Below, piece after piece: positions 44,338 to 56,684 of a stretch of 64,000 nt of DNA; positions within the stretch are counted from its first letter, which is position 1; each line of letters opens with the position of its first letter. Where the stretch lies: positions 39,777,083 through 39,841,082 of the forward strand of contig OZ026835.1 in NCBI GenBank assembly GCA_964023205.1, in the 5' to 3' direction. The notes beneath the pieces were generated by a model that was not told the origin of the DNA, did not search any database, and saw only the letters and a list, made by a program, of their open reading frames with translations. A program made the translations under genes and the position numbers. The DNA is from Lutraria lutraria (lineage: Eukaryota > Mollusca > Bivalvia > Venerida > Mactridae).

Positions 44338-46157
44338 CTGTAAGTATATATAGAAGATTTATAACATCAGTGACAGTCATTATGATTATCCAAAAATTCA
44401 TATAAAATAACGGACAAGAATCTTTTACTGACAAAATGATCTTGAAAGTCATGAAAATTCTGATTCGCTAATATTTCATTAACTTATAAATGAATCACAA
44501 ATTTTCTTTAAGTGTCCATAAAACATGTTTATTAATTTTCATTAATTGTTTTGAGCTGATTTTCATGAACAACACTAATTAGATTTTGGACAATTGTATT
44601 ATTCATTTAAAATAAAATCATTAAGTTTTATTGTGAAGAAAGCATTGATTATTGAATCATTCTTGTATCCCTGCACTGCAGCACAAAACTTGTATGTAAT
44701 AACATAAATCATGTATCCATGATCTACAGAAACTGTTCACTTTACTCACTATACAAGAAAGTGTCAAACACTTGATCCACACTTCATTTAGAAGAAAATG
44801 AAAAAATAGAGGATTTTAAAGAACTACAGCAAATGTGACATTCCGATGAATTGCAGTCTTCGAATTTAGCACCGGGCCTTGTAAATTTGAAAAGGTCAGT
44901 GGTCCGACGGTCCAGTAAATTTTTCAGTGACAATTTTGCCATTTTTCCGAAAAAAGAAATTGAATCAACTTAAAAAATATGACATATAGCCAAATTATAT
45001 AAAATTTTGTGTATTATCGTTTCGGTCCACTAAAGTTTAAGTTTTTCGTGAAGACTGGAATTGAAGAAAAAAAAGTTCATGAAATACATTTGAAGTCATT
45101 TATGGTAAAAATGTTTTTATCGATATTTATAACTAATCCTTCAGTAGAGGCAAAAGGCTGAAATCAAACATGACACTTCAGGCAAAATTAATGTCAAGGA
45201 GACAGAAACATGCATGCTCACTTAAGTACAAGACAGAGTCCAGGAGAATGATTTCTACAAGAATTCTTAACCAACAGATTTATTCTAATTCAGACAAAAA
45301 ATAGCGATCCATATTTTGTTCAGATGAATAACATGTTTCGATAGAAATAAAACTAGAGATAAATGTAAAGACAAAATTACAAATAAACTACAAAATATAC
45401 TATTAACTCTCATTGGCTGGAACTCATTTAATTCAACCCTCTAGAACTCATAAGAGCTTGTTAATTCTCTGCATTTACAGTACAGTTCAACAATATACTG
45501 ATAGTTTGAACAGCTCACAAAGTATTTTTGTTTGTTTACTCACAACTCAGTGAATATCCTATATGGGCTAGCAGTCCCATTTTTAAGGTATATAGCCATT
45601 TTTAAACAAATAAACAGTAATGTATGTAGGTATGTAGGTAGGTAGGTAGATATTGCATTGTATTGTATTGTATTGTATTGTATGTATGTATAAGGTTTAA
45701 CTTGTTTCATGATAAATAAGAGATATAAAACTTTTTACGTCAGATTTTTTAAATTTGAGAATATATTCAGATAATTATGTCTTGTATCTTTATAATCATT
45801 CTGATACATACAACATATTAAATACCACACTGTGTGGTGTACAAAAAAGTTTTGTTGACTGGAGCTTAACTTCACTTAATTAAGAACTAATTTTATCAGT
45901 CCTTGCAAGTTCTTTAACTGACAAGAGTCCAATGGGACAAAATTACATCAAATTGTATAATGATAAAAAACACACATATTAATAATAATAATAATGAACA
46001 TAAAACAAATAACACAATAATGACGAATAGACAAATAATAGATACACTGTAGCGTGAAATTATAATAAGTGCTCATTGCTTGTAGATGTGTAATTACAAT
46101 GATAATGTATAGCTTCATCAATGCAATGATCTAAACAGAACATTATGACTAGCAAAC
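44338..46157. other. Large intron
   Basis: AT-rich, no exon or element recognised. It contains a compound microsatellite at 45,619-45,692 built of GTAG/TAGG and ATTGT units, and a short (AAT)n near 45,985. Confidence 0.5.
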
Positions 46158-46328
46158 CTGGGCACTTTACAGTATTACAATCCCGGGATTTTGTACTAAC
46201 ACCAGTGCAGTCACTACCATTATGTTCTGGTGCAGGATTTGTACATGATCTAGAACGTGACTGATTACCACCATTACATGTAACACTACAAGATGTCCAA
46301 TTTGACCATGCTGTCCATCCGCCATCAA
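46158..46328 (-). CDS. Host gene exon: TSP1 domain
   Basis: A 171-bp exon, phase 1-1, acceptor AG at 46,330-46,329, donor GTTTGC from 46,157. It encodes VDGGWTAWSNWTSCSVTC, SRSRSCTNPAPEH, and a C-terminus RDCNTVKCPG. The three-Trp ladder, the SRSRS arginine layer and six cysteines are all present, so the fold should be intact. The donor side shares its sequence with the exon at 3,440, a sign of relatedness. Confidence 0.9.
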
Positions 46329-46766
46329 CTTTAATTTGGTAAAAATAAACATACAGTAAATTAAAGAAATATTGTAGATGAGAAAAACAGAAAATTCCAT
46401 GCATACCAGACATGCAATGATAATAGTTGATCAAATAGAATTACTTTGCCTTTTGACACATGTTCACTTAAAGAACCTCAAGAAATTCAATAAAAATGTT
46501 AGGAAAAGAAAATTTTTGGCTATCATTCCATACCGCTAGTGATTATACAAACTGGCAAATTTTTTAAGACTTTCAAATAAAAAGTACTAAATTTGCAAAG
46601 TTAACACCATATTCACATTTCACATCAAGTTAGTATTGTTTTATTGCTATCAGATGTAAAGAATAAAATAAACACATTTTATTAAGTGATTTCAACTAAT
46701 TTTTATTCCCTCTTCCATCCCCTTTAATCAGAAGAGACAACATTAACAGCAGTAAAAATGACATAC

Positions 46767-46937
46767 TTGGACAGGGCTGATCATTACAACCTTGGGACTT
46801 GGTACTATCACCAGTGCAGTTACTACCACCATTTGCTGGTGCAGGATTGTTACATGATCTAGAACGTGACTGACTACCACCACCACATGTAACACTACAA
46901 TTTGTCCAACTAGTCCAGTCTGTCCATACTCCATCAA
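46767..46937 (-). CDS. Host gene exon: TSP1 domain
   Basis: A 171-bp exon, phase 1-1, acceptor AG at 46,939-46,938, donor GTATGTCA from 46,766. It encodes VDGVWTDWTSWTNCSVTC, GGGSQSRSRSCNNPAP and GCNDQPCPS, with full Trp and Cys complement. It is separated from the next TSP1 exon by an intron of only 438 bp, the tightest pair in the window. Confidence 0.9.
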
Positions 46938-48020
46938 CTTGAATTTGTTGAAAGAGAATGTAGAAGTACAAAAACTTACAGAAACAGTGAAATAGAAACA
47001 ATACAAATCACAATTATGATGACTAATATTTATTAGAATTAGCAAGTACTTAATATGATTTATTTTCATGTTTTTAAAATGTAAGTCCAATGATTTAAGG
47101 TCTTCCTAGCCCAATTCCCAAAATTGTAATCTCAAAGAGGATCGGACAAAGTTTATAGATATTTATCAATTTTATAGGTTTCCATGATAGAAAATGGTTA
47201 ACCATAATATTTTTCAAAAACAATGATTATCATTTGAGTTATTTGCCCTTTAAATTTGCATTGAAGTCTATGGGAGTAGCCCATTATTCAAAGACTAAAG
47301 AAAAATGAACACCCATTTTCAATGAAAACTCATGGTAAAAAGATGCTATATCACATCAATGATTTACTTAATTGGTAAAGAAAAATATAAGTCACCATGC
47401 AATTTATACATAAAATTGATATTTTCCATTTTTCAACAAGGGCAACAACTTCTGTGATTTTTAAAAAAATGTCATAAATAAATTGAAGTATCTAAGGTAA
47501 CTACGTATCATAGAAATAATAATTGGGCTATACTATTTTTTAAATATTAACATTTGCATGCAGCCTTAAGAATGTATGTCATTAGACTGCGAAGACCTAT
47601 ATGCAGCAGCAGCTTTCTGACGAAAGTAATAGATTTGGTCGGGGGTCAAACGGGCTGCCTAGTTTATAAATATTTTTGAACTTTGGGGACTGTTACCATT
47701 TTTTTTTGCAATTTCAACTGATGGTTTTCATCGGCAATCTGTTCTTAATGAAAACCCTGAATATCATTAAAAATTTTATTAAGTAAATGTTGATATTCCT
47801 TTTTAAAAACTTCAAAATATGGAATATTTTTTAATCATTTCAATAATATGAATTTCTCAATCATTGAAAATATTAAGTTGAACAAATAATTAATAAAAAG
47901 TCTTATTCTACTCATGACAAGAAGTTTATGTGAATTTTATAGTTTTCTAGTCAGAAACTATCTGAGAACCTTGAGACACAGAACTTTGGTCAAGACAATG
48001 TAAAATTTATAACAACATAC
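46938..48020. other. Intron
   Basis: No exon seen. A stretch from AAGGTCTTC (47,097) to GAAGACCT (about 47,605) might be a small MITE, but only 7-8 bp of the ends are inverted and no target duplication is clear. Confidence 0.35.
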
Positions 48021-48160
48021 TGGGACATGCTTTTAAATTACAAGGTTGTGTGTCTGTAGTAGGACCAGTACAGTTACTGCCACCATTTTGTGGTTCAGGA
48101 TTTGTACAAGTTCTAGTATGTGTCTGGCTGCCACCACCACATGTAGCAACAAGTTCCTAG
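48021..48160 (-). pseudogene. Damaged TSP1 exon
   Basis: The C-terminal two thirds read [18 protein letters not shown]...CNLKACPS and end at a phase-1 donor GTATGTTG (from 48,020). Upstream of the GGG the expected CSVTC codons are short by about 2 bp (TGTTGCTACATG), shifting the frame. The Trp-rich first third and the acceptor are not found. The exon is probably skipped or dead. Its closest relative in the window is the split exon at 5,962/11,686. Confidence 0.75.
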
Positions 48161-48690
48161 CCAAGGTCAAGATGTTGTAAGTGCTATATAAGCAGTCCTC
48201 TGCTCAATCCACAGAGGTAAACCAAGCAACCATATAAAGCTCATGATTAGGGAAATCAGAAATAAACCCAAGGTGTCAGCATGTGCAAGTGCAAGCTTGT
48301 TCATATTTCCACAAGCAAGACAAAATTTTATGCCAAGGTAAAATACTCATATTATATATGACATGTAACTAACTAACATTCATTTATTATATCCAGATGA
48401 ACACATGCACACCTTGTAACACCTTAAATTGACTTCTGTGTGTTTACAATGGTGCTTTTATAATAATATGTTCTACAGGTATGATTCAGGGTATGATTTA
48501 GGTATTGGGTTGGTTATGTTTGACAAACAATTATTATTGAGGGAGAAATGCATAATTCGTTATAACAATAAGAATACTTTAATAATCCAACAACCAAACT
48601 AACATTAAGTAAGAGCTGATAATTGTACATGTCTTCAGTAACTACATGACAAATTATCATTGGGTATTGAAACTTGGGCCTAAATTAAAA
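48161..48690. other. Intron
   Basis: AT-rich; nothing recognised. Confidence 0.4.
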
Positions 48691-49184
48691 GATTGTTTGT
48701 TTGCCGCTTCCGACCGACCTACAAAAATCCGCCGGTCCAAAATTTTTTTTTACTAAAAAATTAATGCATTTTTTTATAACTTCTGTATATTATAATATTT
48801 CTTTCGTGAATCTAAGTCAAATGCCATTTGGTTTCTTCGACACACATGCTTACAGTTGTACATTTGACAGGTTCTTTTAATTCGTCGACAACCCATAAGC
48901 ATGTGATTGGCGGTGTAGCCTCTTCACTCATAACATGATACTAATTTCTCGCCAATAACAGCATTATTCACACATTATTTAATTGCGCTGTTGCGAACAA
49001 ATTATTACCTGATAAGTGTGAAAAATTAGCGTTGACACAAATTATAATTAACAAATGTTGAGAACTTAATAGTACGGAGTTGATGAGCTTTAATTAATCT
49101 GTCAGCTTTCGTATATTATTGCACGAAATAATATTACATGTAAACAGTGGAGTGGTTTTATTGATAAGAGCACCGAGCTACATA
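48691..49184 (+). repeat. Family M repeat, left part
   Basis: It begins GATTGTTTGTTTGCCGCTTC. The right part (55,518-56,084) ends with the inverse of that sequence, so M is itself an inverted-repeat element with ends of about 24 bp. It is interrupted by the transposon at 49,185-55,517. TACATA at 49,179-49,184 is the target duplication. Confidence 0.65.
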
Positions 49185-49233
49185 CACGGTGCGAATACCA
49201 CGTGACTTTTTGCTAAGGTTGGGTGTTCCAACA

Positions 49234-49255
49234 ATGGTGGATTCCCTCATTTCAG
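49234..49255 (+). other. Possible first coding exon in the left TIR
   Basis: ATGGTGGATTCCCTC starts 49 bp from the element end and runs 22 nt to a strong donor CAG/GTAAGA. The right TIR carries the same at 55,468-55,447 on the minus strand. A matching acceptor (TGATTTCCAG at 51,310; TGATTTCAG at 54,880) follows within the TIR. The reading phase across the junction does not agree with the longest downstream frame, so it may be non-coding leader. Confidence 0.35.
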
Positions 49256-49701
49256 GTAAGATTTTTCATCCTTGTAGTCTTATTAAAAAAGCTCTTCGCT
49301 AGAGCCCGGCCATTTCAAAAACTCACCCTTGGTTGTAGATTTTTTAGCATAATATCCCCTAGTTAAATCGTGAAGTGTCACCGCGCATTTTTCATATACA
49401 CAATGTAAGTAGCTAATGTGGGGTGAATTTTCTGTATTATATTTAGAACATTTATAAAGCTGATCAATTAACCTTCTTGACATGTACAGGAACACTATAT
49501 TTATATAATTTTATAGTATTCATGACACATAGTATACATTTTGTAAATACATTCATACACGACCACTACAATATATGCATGTTATGCGACAGTAATAATA
49601 TTTTAAAGTAAATGATAAAGACTTATATGTCATAATGTTAAATTCTATCCAAATACAACGAGGGAATTACCAATGAACTCTCTTGACGCTCCGTTGAAAA
49701 A

Positions 49702-50105
49702 TGGAGATATGAGAGCGACACGAAATACGCTCGAATGTGTATGTCAGAAGTATGAATATTGTAAATTGTTATGGATAAATATAAGTCTTTACTTATACCT
49801 TATAATATACCAACAAAACTTATAATCCCAAACATCTATGACTTATTTAAATACATTGAACCCGGAATGCAAGGCATGTGCTTTATGGACCAGTAGTCCT
49901 CTGTGGAGATATGAGAGCAACACGAAATACGCTCGAATGTGTATGTCAGAAGTATGAATATTGTAAATTGATATGGATTAATATAAGTCTTTACTTATAC
50001 CTTATAATATACCAACTAAACTTATAATCCCAAACATCTATGACTTATATAAGTACATTGAACCCGGAATGCAAGACATGTGCTTTATGTACCAGCAGTC
50101 CTCTG
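49702..50105 (+). repeat. Two tandem copies of a 202-bp segment
   Basis: 49,702-49,903 and 49,904-50,105 are near-identical (GAGATATGAGAGC, CGAATGTGTATGTCAGAAG, CCCGGAATGCAAG). They lie in the part of the left arm that has no counterpart in the right arm. Confidence 0.75.
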
Positions 50106-50954
50106 TATTCCACAGTAGGGGGTAATAAAACCGAAAGGCCGGCTCATTGCTAGACATGCTTTTGTGTACATAATCAGTTACTACATGCTTAAAAAAAACA
50201 GGAAGTTATTCATAAACTAATTATCTCTATTAATCAATAAAAGTGTGTGACCCTAGTTTTTCACTGGGTGTCAAGTAAATACATACACCATATTTTATAA
50301 GCTGATCGTGATCAGAGGGGATTAATTAGACCGATATAAGGGGTAATAAAACAATTAAGAATTTAGACCTCATGTGAACTATGGGGGTCACTTGTATATA
50401 TGAGCCGTTCAATACTTAATTGTGCCAAATTATAGTGTTTAAATTAGTAAGACTTTGTGTCGATCTAATTTTTCATGTAGCTTCTATAGAGAGATGGTGC
50501 GACAGCGCTATTGAAATTAATTTTTAAGCGTCCTTAACAGTGAATAATTGTTATAATTAAGTAAAAGTGTTGCCCTAACTTGGTGCATATGGTAATTCCC
50601 GTTAATTTTGTTGACATTAGGGGTGAACATACGTTTAGATCCAACTCTTACATTTTTCAAGATTCCTTAATTTTCAGTAAAGGGAAAAGGAATAAACTGT
50701 ATAATATATCCTTCCAATCGATTTTCTTCGCGATCGTCCGAGTTGCATGGTTCAAACTGGCATATTATAACCATTTAAAATGTTTATTCAATCTGTTTTA
50801 TTAAAAAAATCATTGTCTTTGAGCTTCTACACAGCGTATCAGATAACCTTCGATACGACAGCTTGTCGAAGGAAAATGGCGGCGATAAGTGTTGCTAGGG
50901 GGTATGAGAAAAAGCCGATATCTGATTGGATAATCGACTGGTTTGATTGACAGG
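50106..50954. other. Left-arm-only segment of the transposon
   Basis: Mostly AT-rich non-coding. Near the end, an ATG in the context GGAAAATGGCGGCG (50,876) opens a 24-codon frame to 50,950. The same bases match a YY1-type promoter motif, so both a tiny ORF and a promoter are possible. Neither is proven. Confidence 0.35.
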
Positions 50955-51310
50955 TGGCGACTGGTCAATTTGGCGCATGATAACAAAACGCCTTTCTAAC
51001 ACGTTACAAACAAATAATGTCGGTTAATTCTCCAATTTGAGATGTTATGGTCAGGGAGATGACAATGCTAATGATGGGTGACAAAAATATTATGCTAATG
51101 TTGGGTGAAAATGCTAAGGATGGGTGTCATAGAAATGAAAAATGAAAAGAACTTTCATCCTTGTTAACTGGCTCCAGATATACTTTTTTCACAAATTTTA
51201 GTTTTATCGGTCGGCACTAAACCAGAAGCTATTGTCGAAGAATATTGAAAGTTTGTTTATAGCATACAGTGACCTGCGATTATTTGCAATATATGTTTTC
51301 TGATTTCCAG

Positions 51311-51660
51311 GTGTAAAATGTGTCAAAAAGAGGTAAACTTGTCACTGCACGCTGCGAACAGGCTCCAAAAAGGACTTTCAATGCAAAAAAACTTGATATT
51401 TCCACCAACTGACAATGCCAACAATAAAAAAATCCATCAGCGCACCGGCAAAGTCTTAAAACCACATTGCATTTCTTTACACAGTCCAAGGGTATCCAAT
51501 CGTTAAAACACAACGACTAAGCCATTGAAAAGTAAGAGGATGTGAAAAACTTGCGGAGTTTACAGTGACGAAGATACAGGAACACACGGTTAAACATGCC
51601 GAAAAGCACGATTGTGACTTAAGTTGTATCCACGAGGATGGTGAAACAAGTGTAACCTTA
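51311..51660 (+). pseudogene. Unrecognised Cys/His-rich coding remnant inside the transposon
   Basis: After the acceptor at 51,310 a plus-strand frame reads CKMCQKEVNLSLHAANRLQK, NLIFPPTDN, KPHCISLHS and stops at 51,506. A second frame (about 51,535-51,660) reads GCEKLAEFTVTKIQEHTVKH and DCDLSCIHEDGE before a stop. The Cys and His spacing is suggestive of zinc binding, and the amino-acid composition is protein-like. The right arm holds a related opening, CKGCQKEV (54,879-54,681, minus), then diverges. I do not recognise the family; it may be the decayed protein of the transposon. Confidence 0.4.
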
Positions 51661-53476
51661 TAATAGCTGATGCAAAAAAATGCTGCAGAAATACATTGTA
51701 GTAGCTTTGTGTCAAAGAAACCAACATGAACAAAGTATGAAAGGAAACGACGAAGTTCTTGCGTATCAACATTCGTTCCGTGACACTTGACAATGTGGTT
51801 TAATCCATAGCAAGTGGAGATATATATTGTAAGCTGATATCTTCACAAAAACGAAGCAACTTTGTTTTTTTATTATTTTGTTAACGTCGTTTTAGAATGT
51901 GAGGCCAGAAGGACCGCAATGTGTTGGAAATCGCACGGACTGGCTCATTTGTGAATTTCATATATCCAGTGACAGAAATATCCGGAACATGTTGCTTCCT
52001 GTATACCGGTAGTAGATTCGAGTGTATTGTATTACCAAGGTAAAGAAGAACATACTATACAACTCGGCGTTAAGTGGTAGATGAACATTTTCCTCGATAA
52101 CAACAATGACTATCACGTTTTACATTCTTCTACATTCACTATTTCTGTTTGACTGTTTCCGTAATAAATTACATATTCATACTCACCATCATTATTTTAC
52201 TGAGATGTTACTTGCAAACTGAATTTAACAGACAAGCAATCTGTTCTAATCGTATTTCTAAATCAATATGCTATTAAGATTTTCAAATTTTTATGCTGTC
52301 AAAATAGCGTTTTCTTGCTAAATACAAGCATTCAGAGTTCTGGATTTATAGCATAATAAGTATAATGTATTTAGAGCATTGCTCTATTTTCAGTAATATT
52401 CAACGATAAGATCTATCAATGGAAAATTAAATCATTTAGTTATCTGTATGACATTATTTTTAGTCCCCTACTGGTTTCATCGGAGCAAAGGGGTTCGGCA
52501 AATAAATTTTGAACAAAGAATCGGAGTGGACTATACGTTTACCTTCCGTCTGTACAGTGTGATTACTTGAACAAATGTGTAGGCTAGGTTCATGCAACTT
52601 AGGGTGTAGTAACTAGTTGAACAAAAGTATAGATTAGAAATCCTTTTTTTTTGGTCAGACTAAAAGATGTACACCCAATAGTCCGACAGGGCTGATGTAT
52701 TTGTTGCAATAACTCGTCACTTGTTACAGAACCCTTACAGTGACATTCGCTTTTCTTTTTCTTTTTTCATGACTAATTCGTCATCACGAACTGTTAAGGT
52801 AATTCGAAATTGTGACAAAATGGCCATCTGACATTTTAGCTATGCATCCTAAAGAAGTGACATTGTTCAATAATTACTGAAAGTACATAACTGAAATGAG
52901 TATTTATCAATAGCTAATGATTAAATGTACATTTCTGCACCAGTAAAATAATATTTTATGACTAACAAGTATCTGTAATTCTCACCTGAACTTATGCTAA
53001 TTCCATTTGCCAAAACCCTCAATGATATATTTGCAGTATAATTCGTTTAACAGAAATGATGATCAATATTCATTGTTCCCGATGTTGTAAATGTTCTATT
53101 AAATGGTGTATTATATATGTCTGTTTTGACTACTGCGAGCCATACATGTGTGTATTTATTCGATTTAATACCACTCGTCTCCAGTGTTTTAAAAGTGCAT
53201 ACCGTGCCAGCTGCTATGAAAAGCTAAGGTGATTGAACCATAACGTTTCATTGTCACGAAATGCCAATATAAACAACACAATTACACACTGGATATGTTC
53301 TTTATTATCATTATGACATATCTTTGATTCTAAACGTGCTTAGATCATTAAAATTACTTCGAATAATATTTACTTGTTTTCTATTTGCATGGTGGATACA
53401 AACAGATGCGTTACATAAACCAAAGACAATGATACACAAAACATAAAATCTAAAATAAATAAACAACATGTATATA
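51661..53476. other. Transposon interior, no gene recognised
   Basis: AT-rich. At about 52,459-52,680 there is a fragment opening TTTTAGTCCCCTACTGGTTT that looks like the end of another interspersed family. No transposase motif was found. Confidence 0.35.
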
Positions 53477-54585
53477 CAGTAAAACCACGATTATCCGAAG
53501 TCATCGGGACCGAAAAATTACTTCGGATAATCCGGGGTTTCGGATAATCCAGGGTAAGGGAAATCAAGACAATTACATGAAAATAAAGGGAAATCACTCT
53601 CATATATGTGGCGTTAACGTATAGATATAATAACAACACTGTTAATGCGTTATATTGCATAATTTATTTACGAAAAAAAAAACATTTTACGACCAACATG
53701 TGTATGTTTAAGGTAAAAACAAATGTATAAGTAGTTTGTACCATTATTAATTCGTCAAAGTCATGAGGAATCCAAAGTGAAACTACGAATACAAATGAAT
53801 ACCCAAACCGTAGCACATGTCATGTTAAAAGCACATTAATCCATTGATAAAATGAAATCGTGAAATGAAATACACACGGGATATAGAATAAGGACACTGT
53901 TTAAATAAATTATAAACATAATTAAAATAAAAATCCAACGCCGAGTTACATTTTATTGCTACAGTCACAAACACTTACGAGCGTCACACAAATCGTTGTC
54001 GTCCTAAGATATCTTAGTTTATCGTGTTTGTATGGAATGGAATGATTTTGAAATCGATTGCGGTAATTTATATTGGTCATGTGTATTGTTTGTCAATTTA
54101 ACAAACTTCGAAAAATAAAATGAACATTTTTAATGTTGGTTGCTTTCTCAAGTGAAATTATGATGCAATTCATAAATTAAGGCAAAAATATAAAAGGTGA
54201 ATGATTTAACCCAGTCCGTATCGTAATAGGCTAATTGTGTTCCCATTACTGCAAACAATAATCCAAACCAACAATCCATTGTTCTCAGTGGTTTGATAAT
54301 TTGTTGTTAACACCTTTTGACATGTTACAGAAATCCTACAATGAACTTGTCTGATCGATCAGATTTAATTGTCCACTTCGGATAATAGGTGCGAAAATAC
54401 GCGTTCGGATGATTGTGGAGACCTGATTATCACTTCAGATAAGCCATGGTATTCGGATTAGACGATTCGGATAATCGAGGTTTATTTACATTAAAATATA
54501 TAGAGGGAAATTCGGGACCGAAATTTCATTTCGGATAAGACCAGGTTTTCGGATAATCCGAGTTCGGATAATCGAGGTTTTACTG
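53477..54585. mobile_element. pogo/Tigger-like non-autonomous element
   Basis: 1.1 kb with ends CAGTAAAACCACGATTATCC and, inverted, CAGTAAAACCTCGATTATCC, flanked by TA at 53,475-53,476 and 54,586-54,587. Subterminal sequence repeats CGGATAATCC several times in both orientations. No transposase frame. It is nested in the long-TIR transposon and is therefore younger. Confidence 0.8.
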
Positions 54586-55517
54586 TATCTCTTTTGGAGA
54601 GTGTGGACACTGTTGCACATATCAGTATTGCCATTGAAGGAAATCAATTAAACATAGTCTCCCAGTTTTCAATGATCCGTTCATATCAAAACCTGTTTTA
54701 ACTTTATTATGATAACTTTAACTATATATGAAAGTGTCACTATACGAATTGATCTTGTTTTTTTGATGAGCAATAACTTCATTTTCTTCCATACTTCGTT
54801 ATGTTCGCTTTCTTGCAGACCAACTGTTGGCATTCTGTCATCATAGAGTTTTGTGACCTCTTTTTGACACCCTTTACACCTGAAATCAGAAAACATTGCA
54901 AATAATCACTGATCACTGTATGTTATAAACAAGATATCCGTATTCTTCGACTATGGCTTCTGGTTAAGTGCCGATCGATAAAACTAAAATTTGTGAAAAA
55001 AAGCATATCTGGAGCCAGTTAACAAGGATGAACGTTCTTACATTTTTATGACACCCATCCTTAGCATTTTCACCCAACATTAGCATAACATTTGTGTCAC
55101 CCATCATTAGCATTGTCCTCTCCCTGACCATAACATCTCAAATTGGAGAATTAACCGACATTATTTGTTTGTAACGTGTTAGAAAGGCGTTTTGTTATCA
55201 TGCGCCAAATTAACAACCATGTAATCCGCCCAAAGGGGATAAGTCCTTAAAATACAGAAAATTCACCCCACATTAGCTACTTACATTGTGTATATGAAAA
55301 ATGCGCGGTGGCACTTTACGATTTAACTAGGGGATATTATGCTAAAAAATCTACAACCAAGGGTGAGTTTTTGAAATGGCCGGGCTCTAGCGAAGAGCTT
55401 TTTTTATATAAAGTACATATAAGACTACAAGGATGAAAAATCTTACCTGAATCGAGGGAATCCACCATTGTTGGAACATCCAACCTTAGCAAAAAGTCAC
55501 GTGGTATTCGCACTATG

Positions 55518-56084
55518 TACATAGGTAAAATGAAAAACTGCGATCTCGCCCTGTACGTAACGCTGCATATGTAAAACATGGCTACACAGTTTACAAAATC
55601 ACTTAGCAATTCGCCGGTTTTTCTACATATTTACTTCAAGAATGGGATTTCCTACTTCACAAAATTCAATCAAATGCCTGGATTTCTGTCCGTCTTGGCC
55701 GACGGATTTAGTAAGTGTTAACTTATCATGTGACTGTTTTCGGAAAATGAACGGTCAACAAAAAGCAAAAGTAGAAGAAAGATTCACAATAAATATCATT
55801 TTAGCTACTTGAGAGTCGACTTCAGACGTTCGCGAATCACCATGACCCTTACCGATCAAAGATTACCGTCTGATAAAAAGTCATAAAACGCGATGAATAG
55901 CGACATTGCGGTGATTCGCGTTTTTTCAAATCGATGCCGCGAAGAAAATAGCCGCTACGGGTGATAAATTGCCGATTACGAACGCGGTTTTTGGACAAAT
56001 CACCCTATGTGTGGATCGTCTTTAGGCGATTATATAGTATAGTATGTATAAAAAAAGTATGGGTCGGAAGTCGCAAACAAACAA
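55518..56084 (+). repeat. Family M repeat, right part
   Basis: Starts with the second TACATA copy. It matches the reverse complement of 36,115-35,664 up to about 55,870, then has a CGCG-rich stretch, and ends GGTCGGAAGTCGCAAACAAA, the inverse of the left M end. Confidence 0.65.
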
Positions 56085-56684
56085 TTAATTAAGGGTGGCC
56101 TTTGTATACTAATGGGATTTTCAAATAGTGAGAGGTGTGCATGGCAAAATAAGAATAGAGCATTGCTACAAAGAAAAAAAAACGTGAAGAAAATCAGCAT
56201 CAATGATAGACTCTGAAGAAATTGATGAAGTATACCATACATATTCTTACTTCTCATTACTACAACATTGATACTTTTAACTCTTAATTTGTCAGACTTG
56301 AAAAACACCCAGTGTTTTGTTAAAGATACAGTTGTTTATGTGTTCTTCTAGCAAATTGTGTACTCCAATATTAGGAACAAGTGATAAAATTGATTAATTA
56401 CATAGACAACAGACATTACTTAAAACTTTTTTCTTAGAGTATACAAATACAAAAAATTGATAACAAAAATGTGTATTGTGATATTCTTTTGTTAAAGTGA
56501 TGTTTATTGTAAGTAACTTAAATTGTTTGGGTGTAGAAAAATTATAATAAAAGCAATAAAGAATAGTGAATATTGAATAAAGATGTTGTGCAACCAATAC
56601 ACATGTACATATAAATGTAAAAATACAAGTAGTAAGAGGGGCAAATATAATCCATTCAAATCATAAACTCAAGTTTAGTCATAC
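56085..56684. other. Intron
   Basis: AT-rich; nothing recognised. Confidence 0.4.

Larger units (their letters stand above)
49185..55517. mobile_element. Long-TIR DNA transposon with RSS-heptamer-like ends
   Basis: Left end CACGGTGCGAATACCACGTG, right end (inverted) CATAGTGCGAATACCACGTG. The inverted homology continues for several hundred bp: 49,185-49,450 with 55,517-55,250, then 50,955-51,336 with 55,212-54,856; the left arm has an extra 1.5 kb between these two parts. It is flanked by TACATA (49,179-49,184; 55,518-55,523), and the empty target is intact in the family M copy at 36.1 kb. The end motif and 5-6 bp duplication resemble Transib/RAG-type elements (CACWATG or CACAGTG), but no transposase core was recognised, so the superfamily is open. 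A pogo-like element (53,477-54,585) is nested inside. Confidence 0.75.

Noticed and set aside
47097..47605. MITE with AAGGTCTTC ends
   Set aside because: Only 7-8 bp inverted ends and no clear duplication.
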